Part shown: positions 35,191 through 48,700 of the stretch, in pieces
How positions within the stretch are numbered: the first letter of the stretch is position 1
Layout of the letters: every line of letters begins with the position of its first letter
Source of the DNA: Impatiens glandulifera
Taxonomy: Eukaryota > Streptophyta > Magnoliopsida > Ericales > Balsaminaceae
Assembly: GCF_907164915.1 (NCBI RefSeq)
Contig: NC_061864.1
Location: 10,733,889 to 10,797,888 of the forward strand
DNA length: 64,000 nucleotides
Reading direction: 5' to 3'
Made by a program: the position numbers and the translations under genes
Notes under the pieces: generated by a model
Told to the model about the DNA's origin: nothing
The model's input: only the letters and a program-made list of their open reading frames with translations
Database searches by the model: none

Positions 35191-37803
35191 ATGAAGTTGG
35201 AAGTTCTAGGTTTTAGCAGTTGTTTATTGATCATCATCCTTGTTTTGTTATGGCGAGTGTTGGAATGGGTCTGGTTTGGTCCCAAGAGACTCGAAAGGCT
35301 TCTGAGAAATCAAGGATTCCATGGAAATCCGTACAAACCCATCAACGGCGACCTGAACCAGCTCTTAGCCATGAATAAACAAGCTCACTCAGCCCCCATC
35401 TCTCTCTCCGACCACCATGACGTCATCACTCGGGTCGACTCCTTCGGACTCCACACTGTCAACCGCCACGGTACGTATGCCACCACCGCCTTGTTTGTTA
35501 TTTAATAAAATAATTAGTATTTTATTATATTTATCCTTAACAAATAATACCTTACACCTGTCCCAATATTTTTAATTATACAACTTGTTTGTTGTGTAAG
35601 AGAATAGTCAAAGAGAAGAACCTTTTTTTATTGAACTTGTTTGATCTATTCATTTTTAAAAGTTTTTTTTTATGGGTTTATAAAATTAAAATAAGAATAC
35701 TTTGATATTTTAAATAATTTAATTGTTAAAAGATTACGATATTGTAAATCAACTTTGGTAAAGATGGCAAATAATTAAAGTTAAAGTAACTTGTCTGCCA
35801 TTAACAAAAAAAGATGACATGTTGGATCTCATATCATCATAATTGTATTAGAAAATCCTTTAAAGTCTCAATTTTGATTCAGGCCAGGACCTCTTAAACT
35901 ATTAATTTTGATACATATGATATGACTAACTTAATTTGATAATATTTTGTAATTCCTCAACTTCAGGACAAAGTACGTACCGATCAACTAATAAAATCGA
36001 TTCCCCCACCCATCCATAAGACAATAACACATAATTTTTATTTCTCTAGGATTGTTATTTGTTTACCTTGTAAGTCACCCACTTATTTAAGGGGCAGATC
36101 AAACTTATGGGGCTACCCGGGCGACCCAAAATGTTAAGTGACGGGTAGATTTTAAATCATATTTTCTCTTAATTCCTTCAACTTAAAGGCATTTTAAGTG
36201 AGAATCGAAATTATAATGTTTGATGTCTTAAATACTAACTTTTGTCACTTATACTAGGGTGAGTTGTTATTATCGTACTATTTCAAATAAATAAATAAAA
36301 TTATTATCCATTATTAACACCTTATAATCATTGATTTATGTATTCAGGAAAGAAATCTTTCATGTGGTTTGGGCCAGTTCCACATGTAATCATAACGGAA
36401 CCTGAGCTTATAAAAGAGATAATGTCAAAGAATTTCATCTTTCAAAAGCCCGAACAACATCCACTTGCCATGTTGGTAGCCACCGGAACAGCAACTTATA
36501 ATCATGATAAATGGACCAAACACAGAAGAATAGTTAATCCTGCTTTTCATTTGGAGAAATTAAAGGTATTTTCTTTTTGTAATCCAAATACATAAACAAT
36601 CAAATAACTCTAATCTATCTATCTGTTTTATGAACAGAACATGCTTTCAGCATTTTATGAAAGCTGCAGCGAGATGACTAATGCATGGGAGAAGAGCATC
36701 AAGGAGTTTGGAGAAGAAATCGATGTATGGCCTCAAATCAAGACGTTATCAGCAGATGTGATATCGCGAACAGCGTTTGGAAGCAGTTATGAGGAAGGAA
36801 GAAAGATCTTTCAGCTTCAGAGAGAACAAATTGAACTTTTCCTTCAAGCTTTGGCTTTCTTTCATATTCCAGGATATAGGTTTCTGCCAACAAAGGTGAA
36901 CAGGAGAATGAAGCAAATAGCAAAAGAAATGAATGATTTACTCATGGGTCTGATAGATAAGAGATTGGAAGCCATCAAGGATGGTAAAGGCAACAATAAT
37001 GATCTACTGGCCATATTGTTGGAGTCCAACTTGAAAGAAATTGATCAATTGAAAGAAAAGGGTGAAAAGAGTACTAATGTAAAAGGGGGAATGAGCATTC
37101 AAGATGTGATTGGGGAAAGCAAACTATTTTACTTGGCAGGGCAGGAAACAACTGCCATTTTGCTTGTTTGGACAATGGTTTTATTGAGCAAGCATCAAGA
37201 TTGGCAAATAAGAGCTAGAGACGAGATTCTACAAGCTTTTGGTAACAATGGCACGCCTGATTTTAACGGGCTAAGCCACCTTAAAATCGTAAGTCCTATT
37301 GATCATGTTGGTAAATCTAATTAATTAATGTTGGTTCCATTAATGTTTTGTGACCTTTTTGTTTTTTTAATTAGGTAACTGCTATACTATATGAGGTTCT
37401 TCGACTCTACCCTCCTCTAGTTTCAATAACAAGGGTCCTCCTCGAAGACACCAAGTTAGGACCATCAACGGTCTTACCAAAAGGAGTGACGGTTTCTATA
37501 CCAACTTATCTTCTACACCATGACAAAGAGATTTGGGGTGATGATGTCAAGGAATTTAATCCAGAAAGGTTCATCGAAGGAGTGTCAAAGGCAACAAAGA
37601 GTCAAGTGTCGTATTTCCCATTTGGTTGGGGGCCAAGGGTTTGTATCGGTCAAAACTTCGCACTACTAGAGGCAAAGATGGCGTTGGTTATGATTTTGCA
37701 ACGGTTTAGTTTGGAGCTTTCTCCATCTTATGCACATGCACCGTGTCCTGCTATACTTGTTCAACCGCAGTTTGGTGCTCATTTGATTCTCCGTAAAATC
37801 TAG
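35191..37803 (+). CDS. CYP72A: Cytochrome P450, CYP72A subfamily, copy 1 (4 exons)
   Basis: This is an ER-anchored monooxygenase. Exons 35191-35470, 36348-36565, 36638-37288 and 37375-37803 join in frame to 525 aa. Features in order: N-terminal membrane anchor ([11 protein letters not shown]), the CYP72A linker [21 protein letters not shown]-helix WTKHRR, I-helix AGQETT, EVLR of the ExxR motif, PERF, and the heme loop [12 protein letters not shown] with its ligand at about C473. The start was set at MKLEVLG because it gives the normal anchor; an upstream in-frame ATG (35089) would add 34 residues. Exon 3 runs through the [10 protein letters not shown] site where copies 3 and 4 have an intron. 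CYP72A members include triterpenoid oxidases and gibberellin or monoterpenoid enzymes; the substrate is unknown here. Confidence 0.93.
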
Positions 37804-38741
37804 TTTTGTGCGTCATCTCGCCTTTCTTGAAACATCTTTGAAACAATGTTGTTTTTGTTTTCATAAATTAAAGAGAGAATGCATGTTGTCATGAATAAAC
37901 TATAAACCAAAGAAAGGAATTTACTACACATATTGAATTGCTTGATAGTGAATAAGAAGAGGCTAAAATATTGTGTAGGATGATTGATTTATGAACTTAA
38001 CAATATCTAATTAAGAATTAAGCATTTGATACAAGCAAAAGAAAAAATATGTTTTCCTATTAAAATATAACAAGGTGACAAGCTAGGCATCATTTTTTTT
38101 TTCCGTATAGAAGTTTCTCCCTTAATTACCTTATTGTTTATACAAAGAACCTTATTTTTGTTCACTCTCATAGTTTAATTTCAATATATTTGGCATATTA
38201 TTGATAAACTTTTATTTATATTTATATAGGTCTGGTCAAATTGGCTACTCATTGTGGAAAATTAGAATTTTGGATCAATTTCTTCAAACTTAACCATGAA
38301 TGATTTCTTAGTGTTAAAATTATATTAAAGAGATTTTGTCTTTAACGATTCAAACATATTTACGTGTCATTTATAAATACATGTCACTAATATAACTAAC
38401 GAAACTCATGTAACTAACGAAATTCATATTTTCGCTAAAATTTTAGCGAGAATTAAATTAGTGATATAGATATTTTATTTACAAATATTATGTAAATAAT
38501 AAGTTAACGATATTTTTTTTTTAATTAAAAAAAGGAAAAAAAAAAGAATTTTGGTTAGATTTGTTAAAAACAAAATGGCTTAGTTTCCCATTAAGCACCG
38601 TTCAGCCAAAATATCATTATTAAAAAAATGAAATTCTGATAGAAAGGATAGGTGTGAGCTATATATTTGTTTGTCAAAAATTCCTCGACACTTTGGATTG
38701 TCCTCTCTTCTCTCTTTCTGCCTCCCGTAAATAGACCGGAG
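37804..38741. other. Spacer between CYP72A copies 1 and 2
   Basis: AT-rich sequence holding the 3' UTR of copy 1 and the promoter and leader of copy 2. No other gene is seen. Confidence 0.5.
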
Positions 38742-40882
38742 ATGAACATGAAGATGGAATCAGTTGGTTTGGTCATGTTGGTAGCTATAATAATAAGTAG
38801 TAGTAGTTTAATAATAATAATGATCATGTTGGCATGGCGAGTGTTGGAATGGGTCTGGTTTGGTCCCAAGAAACTTGAAAGGCTTCTGAGAAATCAAGGA
38901 TTCCATGGGAATCCTTACAAACCCATAAACGGCGACCTGAACCAGATCTTAGCCATGAAAACACAAGCTCACTCAGCCCCCATATCTCTCTCCGACCAAG
39001 ATGCCGTCATCTCTCGTGTCGACCCCTTCGTACACCACACCGTCAACCGCCACGGTATGTTCGCCGCCACGGCACTCTTCATTTTATTATTATATCCATG
39101 CAATTATAATTTATTTATTAGTATTCATAACGTCATGTGACGAGCACCGAATAAACTTTTTTCAAGATATATTTACTACCCTATTATAAAATAGATTATC
39201 TTACTATCTATCGATTTACGTGAAGATATGTTTTGAGTTTTTTTCATTTCTTATACTTGGGTCGGTTCAATATATATTTTACTAAATAATGACAGAAAAA
39301 TATGACCGATGTGGGAATTATTTATGTTTTACAGGAAAGAAATCTTTCATGTGGTTTGGGCCAGTGCCACATGTAATCATAATGGAGCCTGAGCTTATAA
39401 AAGAGATTATGTCAAAGAATTTCATCTTTCAAAAGGCCAATCAAGAACCGATTGTCAAGTTGGTGGCTACAGGAATAGCAAGTTATAATCTTGATAAATG
39501 GACCAAGCACAGAAAAATCATTAATCCTGCTTTCCATTTGGATAAATTAAAGGTATATATATATATATGGTGTTTCTTCATTTTGTAATCTTCTATTATT
39601 AAAGTATCAACATTTTTTGTGAACAGAATATGCTTTCAGCATTTTATGAAAGCTGCATCGAGATGACTAGTGCGTGGGAGGAGATCGTCGAAGAGTCTGA
39701 AGAAGAAATCGATGTATGGCCGCATATCAAGACATTATCGGCAGAAGTGATTTCTCGAACAGCGTTTGGAAGCAGTTATAAGGAAGGGCGAAAGATATTC
39801 CAGCTACAGAAAGAGCAAATTGAACTTTTCATTCAAGCTTTGGCTTTCAGTCATATTCCTGGATATAGGTTTCTGCCAACGAAGTTGAACAGGAGGATGA
39901 AGCAAATAGCAAAAGAAGTGGATTGTTTACTCATGGGTATGATAGAAAAGAGATTGGAAGCTATCAAGGATGGTGAAGACAACCATAATGATCTATTGGC
40001 CATATTGTTGGAGTCCAACTTTAAAGAAATTGAACAAGAAAAAGAAAATGGTGAAAAGAGTGTAAAGGGAATGAGCATTCAAGATGTGATTGAGGAAAGT
40101 AAACTATTTTACTTGGCAGGGCAGGAAACCACTGCCATTTTACTTGTATGGACAATGGTTCTATTGAGCAAGCATCAAGATTGGCAAATAAGAGCCAGAA
40201 ATGAGATTCTAGAAGCTTTCGGCAAGAATGGCACTCCTGATTTTAACAGACTAAACCACCTTAAAATTGTAAGTTATTTTCTTAACGTAACAACACTTTC
40301 GATCACTGAAAACACCTTGACTGAAGTGAGGGTATTTCAGTGGGATGTTGTCATAACCTACTTCAGATAAAAACCCTATTGTCAAAAACAAAAAAGAGAG
40401 AAAAAAAAAAGAAGAGTTATTTTAACAACACTCGTGCTCTAATTTGTCATCAGGTAACTGCTATACTATATGAGGTTCTCCGACTCTACCCTCCTCTAGT
40501 TTCAGTAACACGGATCATCCACGACGACACAGAATTAGGATCATCAACTGTCTTACCAAAAGGAGTGAAGATATGTATACCAACCTACCTCCTCCACTAT
40601 GACAAAGAGATTTGGGGGGATGATGCCAAAGAATTTAATCCAGAAAGGTTCTCAGAAGGGGTATCAAAGGCAACAAAGAGCCAAGTTTCCTTTTTTCCAT
40701 TTGGTTGGGGGCCTAGGTTATGCATCGGGCAAAACTTCGCACTGCTAGAGGCAAAGATGGCATTGGTTTTGATTTTGCAACGCTTCTGTTTTGAACTTTC
40801 ACCATCTTATGCACATGCACCCTCTCCTGCTGTGCTCGTTCAACCCCAGTTTGGCGCTCACTTGATTCTCCGTAAACTCTAG
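38742..40882 (+). CDS. CYP72A: Cytochrome P450, CYP72A subfamily, copy 2 (4 exons)
   Basis: Exons 38742-39054, 39335-39552, 39627-40268 and 40454-40882 join in frame to 533 aa. It is very similar to copy 1 throughout (same [12 protein letters not shown] linker, AGQETT I-helix, PERF) with heme loop [15 protein letters not shown]. The N-terminal anchor differs, with a run of Ile and Ser before the linker. Like copy 1 it has no intron at the [10 protein letters not shown] site, so the two arose by tandem duplication after that intron was lost. All signature residues are present and no frame break is seen, so it should be functional. Confidence 0.93.
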
Positions 40883-42079
40883 AGGAGCATGATCTTGCTT
40901 CCGACCTACTCACCTCAGATAGATGTAATAATAGCTCTATATATCATGTTAGACTGTCACTACATTTTCAGACAGCTTTTACTATATAAATGTCTTGAGA
41001 TAATAAACTGATTAATGAACGCTGGGCTTGTTAACAACTTGGGGGGAATTTGGAAACACTTTTGTTTCTGGATCTAGATAAGAAACACGGTCAGGATAAG
41101 ATTCGATAAAAAGAAAGGTGTTTCTATATAAAGTCATGTTATGAAATCATGAACAAAGAATGGAGATAGTTCCCACATGATGATTATTAGTGTTTTTGTA
41201 TATAAAATTATAACAGAAAACAATCATTTGTAAATGACATGTTAGTGTTCAAGCCAATCTCTCTTACTCTTTTAACAAATGACACCTAATAATTCCATGA
41301 ATTTGTAAATGGACATTTCCCACCTTAAAGCAATGACAAGCATTTGACTTCATAGGTAATTGATTGGTCCATCCAAATGAAATTCACATGAAATTCAAAT
41401 GTGAATTAAAATGAAATTAATCCAAATGAAATTCACATAAAATTCAAATGTAAATTAAGGTGAAATTTCATTCTTGAATGAGGCAATTAACAAATGATGT
41501 TAATTGTCATTGTAACTACAAAATATTTATTGTAGGATGTAACTTGCAAAGATGATGAAAAGGCAAACAACGATAACCGTTGGATGAATGGATGATGGAT
41601 TAGTGACCGTTGGATTAAAGAATTGATTATGAGTTTAATTTTTAATTATAAATATCCCTTCACATTGTATTCCTCTCAACACATCATCTCATCACTTCTC
41701 TCTCTAGAATTCTAAAGTCTTTCCTTGTTCTTGTGAGTGTTCTTGTGAGTGTTCTTCGAGTTTCTTGACTCGACCATTCTTGTGCAAAACCCGGTGATTG
41801 TAATTCAGGTACTTTTGTCTAGTTCGTTGTTGTAGTGATTTTTTGTGCTAAATCATTGCAGGTTCCGTTGTACCCTGGGAAGCAGCCACCGACGAAACTC
41901 TCCAGCACAAACGGGAGACGGTGAAACTGTTTTAAGGGAACTGTGATTCCACAGGCCTCGGAGCAAACGAGAAGATTTTTCTTCATTTCTTAAATAATCT
42001 GTTGTATTTGTTTTATTATCATTGTATTATTTTTCATATATCATTTACTTGTAATTTTTATGAAATAAGATTACCAACA
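40883..42079. other. Spacer with possible LTR-derived segment
   Basis: After the 3' UTR of copy 2, the part from about 41240 (TGTTAG) to 42079 (CCAACA) has LTR-like character: TG/CA-type ends, a TATA-like AATTATAAATATCCC and CT-rich leader-like sequence near 41690. Flanking 5-bp words do not match (TGACA and ATCAA), and no coding part is present. A truncated or rearranged solo LTR is possible. Confidence 0.35.
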
Positions 42080-42215
42080 ATCAATCCCGTCTCCTCACCT
42101 TCGTTCAAAAAACCATCAACACCTATGGTTTGTATATGTCCATCTCTTCTTACATGCATGCCTTCCTATTTGCAAACTCACTTGATTATGCATGGTTAAG
42201 TATAGACCATTATAT
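42080..42215 (+). pseudogene. Remnant of a deleted CYP72A copy (exon 1 end joined to 3' end)
   Basis: Bases 42080-42127 match the last 48 nt of CYP72A exon 1 up to its donor site (CCATCAACACCTATG then GTTTGT). Shortly after, 42173-42215 resembles the final codons, stop and 3' flank of copy 4 (CTTGATTATGC...TATAGACCA). Everything between, including the heme domain, is missing. The following 42280-42650 resembles the 3' flank of copy 3 at 51200-51560. A gene copy collapsed by deletion explains this. Confidence 0.65.
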
Positions 42216-43843
42216 ATGGTTATTCTTTTTAATTTCCCCTAAATATTTAAATCAAGGCATAGTTTAGTAGGCAATAGTGTTTTTTTATTATTTTTAAGTG
42301 ATCCATTTATATTACTGAAATGTAAGAATCATGTAAGGACAGCGGAAGATAGTGATTGATTCGGGGCCTTAATATATTAAAAAAATATAGAAACGATGGA
42401 ATTCATGAATTTTATGAAAGATCTGGAGGCAAGTCTTAGTTGAAGCAGTTCATCCTCGTTTATTGTTTGCTGGCTGGGATGTGACAAATATTACATTTAC
42501 CGGTGCAAAATAAAGCCTTTTTGAAATATGTGTCGGGAAAATGTTTTAGCGTCGTTTCAAATTGCGCCGAGAAGAAGTACTTGTTCCGACGCTTACTTAA
42601 CATGGTTTTTGCATCAAATTTATATATTTTGACCGGATTCTTAAAGTCTAGGACTGTTAGTAGTCACACTTAGTTTAGGCTAGAGACGTTTTGAATCGTT
42701 AGATTATTACAATTTATATATTTTTTAATTTACAAAATATTAACAAGAATACCCTCTATGTAGTTCAACTGACCAATTTATTTGTTAAGAGTATAAAGGT
42801 TACGAGTTCGATTCTTCTTAAAACGTCTTAAATTAATGTAAAAATCATGATCGTGGGGTAGGGGTGATCATTATCGATCAGTTCGGTTTTCGAATTATTT
42901 GAGTTCCTCGGTTCGGATTCTTCGAATTTTTATTTTTTTAAGCTAATTCAAAAATCGAACCGATTCGAATTTGATTATCGGTTTGTATTCGAACCGAATT
43001 CGATTTTTTTTTTATGACCAAATCAATTTAAATTTGAATTCAATTTTTTCAACAACTACAAAAATATAACCTAAAAAAAACAAATTACATAAATTATTAT
43101 GTTATAATTATAACATATTTAAAATCTTACCCATCAAAGTTCAAATCATTAAACAACAATATCAACATTTTTTGGCTATAAGAATTTAGATACTTCAATA
43201 AACATCGACCACAATTGATTTAAATATTGATTTTTCAATTCTGTAATAGATTATTTTATTATATATTATATAATTATATGTAATAAAAATAAATAATAAA
43301 AAATGAATTCGGTTTTCAGTTTGGTTTCGAGTTGAAACCCAACTCGAAAATCAAATGAAAACCTTATTTGAATTTGAATTTGTTTAAAATTCGTTCAAAA
43401 ATCGAGATGAAATTCGAATTATTTTTGTAAGCTAATTTGAAAATCGAACCAATTCGAATTTTATTTTCAGTTTAAATTCAAACCGAATTCGATTTTTTTT
43501 TTTACTTTTATTGTCAAGTCAATTTTGAATTCGAATTCAAACCAAAATTTGAAATTTTATTTTTTTTAAGCTAATTCAAAAATTGAATCGATTCAAATTT
43601 GATTATCGGTATTTATTCTAACCGAATTTGAATTTTTTTATCGCCAAATCAATTTGAATTCGAATTCAATTTTTTAGCAACTACAAAAATATAACACAAA
43701 AAATTACATAAATTATTACTTCATAATTATCATATTTAAAATCTTATCCATCAAAATTCAAATCATTAAAGAACAACATCAACATTCTTTAGCCATATTT
43801 CAATAAAAATCAACCATTAAGAATCAACATGAGCATTAAAAAA
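42216..43843. other. Spacer with TCGAA-rich direct repeats
   Basis: Up to about 42650 it is P450 3'-flank homology. From about 42870 to 43810 it holds repeated AT-rich units with words such as AATCGAACCGATTCGAATTT and ACTACAAAAATATAAC, occurring near 42945-43200 and 43573-43810 with a partial copy near 43425-43560. No protein is encoded. Confidence 0.6.
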
Positions 43844-44400
43844 TCTATATAATAATAATTATTTTTTAAAGTGTTTGGATTATCGAGTCGAGAATTATGG
43901 TTAATTTGAATATTTATGTGAGAGTAAATAGATACTTTGGTCGGATTGTGGGTTGACCCGTCCATATATATATATACTTAAAACGGTTAAAAATAAAATT
44001 TAAAATGCTATATGAGTGTTTCGAACTTACAACCTAAAAAAACAATTATAACATTTTAACCAATTAGGCTAATAACACTTTATTTTTAAAATTCAACATT
44101 AAATTTGATGAACGTGAGACATTTTAACAATATAAGTTCAACTTTTTAACTAACTAATCTATATATATATATAATGATGATTAATTTTTAAAGTGTTTGG
44201 ATTGTCGGGTCAAAAGTTGTGGTTAATTTGGATATATATGTGAGAGTAAATGGATACTTGGTCGGATTTTGGGTTGACCCGCTCATATATATACTTAAAA
44301 CGGTTAAAAATAAAATTTAAAATGTTATATGTGTGTTTCGAACTTGCAACCTAACAAAACAAGTATAACCCTTTAACCAAGTGTGTTTGGGATGTGGTTT
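43844..44400 (+). mobile_element. Helitron-like sequence with two 5' ends, related to the one at 32.3-33.6 kb
   Basis: Two successive units begin TCTATAT after a host-like A (43844 and 44158, 314 bp apart). They contain the same blocks as the 32.3-33.6 kb Helitron in opposite orientation: AAAGTGTTTGGATT, GGTCGGATT..GGGTTGACCCG, and the complement of the tRNA-like segment. The copy is more diverged. A clean CTAG end was not found; a weak hairpin-like GTTTGCATCGCACAC near 44732 may be its decayed 3' end. Confidence 0.55.
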
Positions 44401-45715
44401 TCCGAGGGATAATAGGCTGGTATATCAATTGAAAGTGGTTAAAAAATATGAATTAAATATATTATTGACCAAAGTGTGAGGTCACGATGTTAAATATTAA
44501 AAAATATGAATTAAATATTTGATTGACCAAAGTGAAAGTGTAAGGTCACGAGATGATAGATTTATTCAGAAAAAATATATGATGAGATATGTGAGAAGAT
44601 AAGTTGTTTTACCGAATTAAATAAAATGTAGAATGAGAGCGTTCTATTTTTATTTGTGATTTATTAAGAATTTAATTTAAACATCAAATACATATTATTT
44701 TTATTATTAAATTTATTTTAATTATATTTTATCCGTTTGCATCGCACACGAAAATTTTAATTATATTTTGATAATTGGGATCGAAAATTTTCGTAGTTAT
44801 ATTATATTATTTATATATACTATTTAGGACACCTTAAATGTTATGGAAATTCAGTTGGATCCTTCAATATGCATCAAAATCTCTTTTTTCTTCTTAAACT
44901 TTTTGAAAAAGCCTCTAATTGATTCATTTCATTAATAATAATTTGGGATGAGAATTACAATCCATTCCTCGATTTTCGATCCAAATTATCTCGTTTTTCT
45001 CCAATTTGATCGGTAGTTTACCGGAATAGTATATGTGTTATATGTTCCGATCTCACCATGATTCTGTCCCGAACACTTATAAACACAATGATATATATAA
45101 CCTCACTAATATATTTATTTATTTTTCATATTTTATTAAAAAAATATTTCTTTATAATATTATAAATTTTCAATATATTACCGAGTATATAATATTAAAA
45201 TGTTTGTTTAAATTTTTTTATCAAAGAATTTGTTTTTCTTTCTTTTAAATAATATGGTATAACGGTGCTCCGTAGGGATTTCTCAAAATCGAACGAGTCG
45301 ATGATAATGGTAGTAAAAAAAATCTCCGAAATAGATTAGGGCATAAATGATTATTGCATTTCCGTTCCAATCCGCCACATTACCATTCTTAATTATAATC
45401 GACCAACTTCTTAAATTTTGACATGCACATTAGAAAATAAAAAATTGATATTAAGGAGCTGCATAAATTGCATAGATATAATTTAATAATTTAACATAGT
45501 GTAATTAAGTCTTTTGAGCCATTTTTACAAGTATGTGAATCAAAGCGATCTTAAAACAAGTTAACTAGACAAAATTATCATTTAATATAAAATTTAGTGG
45601 CAAAATGAAGTTTAGCAATTAGGAACTTCTACAAATCTCTTTAGAACTTCCTCATCCTTCTTCCCCTTTCTCTTTCGAACTACATATCCCTTGTTTCTTT
45701 CTCCATCACAAAATC
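44401..45715. other. AT-rich spacer and promoter region of CYP72A copy 3
   Basis: Part of this (about 44817-44940 and 45390-45715) is duplicated at 47408-47880 inside intron 1 of the next gene. About 440 bp between those parts are absent from the second copy, so they were inserted here or deleted there. No gene is seen. Confidence 0.55.
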
Positions 45716-48700
45716 ATGTATGAGTTAACCGACAAAGGGATCTATGTTGTATTGGCGTTGGCGGTGACAGTGATGGTAGCGGTGGCGGGGTGGTGGGGAT
45801 GGAGAACTCTGGAATGGATGTGGCTCAAGCCGAAAAGGATGGAGAAACATCTGAGAAGCCAAGGCATAAAAGGGAATCCTTATAGAATATTTTTTGGAGA
45901 CTTCAAAGATTCCGCGGCCATGACCAAACAAAACCAAACCAACCCTATCGCTATCTCAGACGACATCATTCCTCGTCTCCTCCCCTTCATTCAGAAAACC
46001 ATCAACACCTATGGTTTGTATATATCTCTTGTTAGATCAATGCATGCCTAATTAATTTCCTTCATTTGCTTTCCTATTTTATTTAGAAACTTAAATCAAA
46101 ATCTCAAACTAAAATGGCTTCAATAATTTTATAATCAAACTCTAGGTAAATATTATATATAGTCAAAGAATGATACCATTTTCATTTTTTAATTAATTAG
46201 TATTCATCCTCACATGTGTTTGACAACTAATTAGTCTTCATATATATATATAACGTCATATGGCGCGCACCGAAGAAACTTATAAGTTTTATAATCGATG
46301 TTCAAACTATTCATTTTTAATCTTATCACGCCTCTCTCACCTTGATAGATTAAATTTTCAAATGTTTTTTTTTCAATATATATTTACTCTCCCCTATAAA
46401 ATAGATTATCTTATTATCGATTTACGTGTAGATAGGTTTTGAGTTTTCTCATGTCACCTTATTTGTTATACTTGGGTCGGTTCAATAATTTTTAGATAAA
46501 CTATATATATATATATAAACATCTACATAATAATTAACAATATATATATATACTAACAAGAGTACTAAAAATAATTATAAATACATTAAATTAGCTATAT
46601 ATTTATATTTTAAGATACAAATGTATAATTATGGACAGTCATATCTAATGAAACTTCAACAATAACTTGTAAAAACAATTTATTGCTGGAGTGCCCTCGC
46701 TTGAAACAAAAGTGAATTTTATTTTAATCTCATCATGTAACTTTTTGTCTTTAAAATGGTCAAGTCCACAAAAGTTTGAGTCTACAACATTGTGACAAAA
46801 AGCAATGCACTTTTATCACAATATAGTTTGTAGAATATTTTAATCCCGATACTTATAAATATATATAATTTTAATAAATAGTTACTCCATCACACAATAT
46901 ATAAGAAGTGAGATATCGATTCAACTTTCATAAAATTTAAAAAAAAAATCTATGTTTATTGCTTGCAAATTCGGTCTCAATTTTTGTACTGCTCCAGTCT
47001 ACGCAGTTGAAAAAATGTGAATTTGTTTTTCTTTCTTAAATCTAGTTTAAAAAATTAATAAAAAAATTTATTTTTAGTGAAGGTTTGAATTAATAACTAA
47101 ACAAAATTAAGTTCTTAATTTTTAGGAATGGAATGTCTTAGTCCAAGAACTTGTTGGCAGGCCTTGCTTGAGTAATGAAATAATTTTGTATTATTTTTTT
47201 AAATTATTAGAAAATTCTAGAAATCATTAATGAAAATTAATATACAATCTTCACTCCTTGTTTGACCAAAAGAAAATAATATATATATATATATATTAGC
47301 TATTAATTATAAGACAATACATTTTTTTTTTAAAAGGTACTAAGATAATATATAATGGTCAACTATTGACAATCAATTAGCATTAAAATAAATATATTAT
47401 ATATATGTATACTATTTAGGGCACCTTAAAATATATGGAAATTCATTTTGATCCTTCATTTTGTATCAAAAACTCATTTGCTTCTTAAACTTTTAAAAAT
47501 GTTCAAATTGATTCATTTCATTACTTATAATTGACCAACTTCTTTAAACTGTAGACATGCACATTAGAAAGAAAAAAATTGATATCAAAGAGATGCATAA
47601 GTTGCATTGATATAATTTAATAAGTTAATTACAAAATTAACTAATAGTTAAATGATGATAGTGTAATTAAGTCTTTGAGCCCACTTTAATTTACAAGTAT
47701 GTGAATAAAAGTGATCCTAAAACAAGGCGAGGAAACAAAATGATCATTTAATAAAAATTTAGTGGGCAAAATGAAATTTTACAATTAGGAACTTCTACAA
47801 ATCTCTTGAGAACTTCTTCATCCTTCTTTCTCTTTTGAACTTCATCCTTTGTTTCTTTTCTTTCTCCATCACAAAACCATGTATGAGTTAACCGACAAAG
47901 GGAGCTACGTACGTATTGGCGATGGCTGTGGTGCTAGCGGTGGCGGGGTAGTGGGAATGGAGAACTCTGGAATGGATGTGACTCAAACCGAGGAGGATGG
48001 AGAAGCATGATCTGGAAAGCCAAGGCATAAAAGGGAATCCTTATAGAATATTGTTTGGAAACTTCAAAGATTCCGCGACCATGACCAAACAAAACCAAAC
48101 CAACCCCTCGGACAACATCAATATTCATCGTCTCCTCCCCTTGATTCAGAAAACTATCAACACCTATGGTTTCCTTCATTGCTTCATTGCATGCCTTCCT
48201 TCATTGCTTTCCTATTTTATTTATTTATTATTTATAGACTGTCATATCATTAAATAAATCAAAATCTCAAAGAATTTTATAATCAAACTCTAAATAAATT
48301 CAACTTTCACAACTCATTCTCAAATTAACTAAAAAAAATAATAACAAAGGGATGCATGCAAACTATGACTCAATGTGACCTTTTAGTATACTTCTTCCTA
48401 GAATAAATAAATTATTTGGTAAAATATTGTCATTTAAAAAATATATGTATTATGATTCAAAATTTAGTCAAACAATCTTCTTTTAATACACTTCTTAATT
48501 TATCTTTTGTTTTTAATTCACTTTTCAGTTCATAAAGTTTTATTTACGTACTCCATAGATTACACCTTTTATATTATATATATGTCCAAAATTTGTTCCA
48601 TTTTCACATGATAAAATTTTATTTAATTCAATAATATTTTACATATTAAATGTCAAAAATTTACTCACTTTTCACTTACCAATTTTCAAATATCATTATA

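Noticed and set aside
41240..42079. Solo LTR with TGTTAG...CCAACA ends
   Set aside because: The flanking 5-bp words differ and no internal domain or second copy is visible in the window. Kept only as a low-confidence note.
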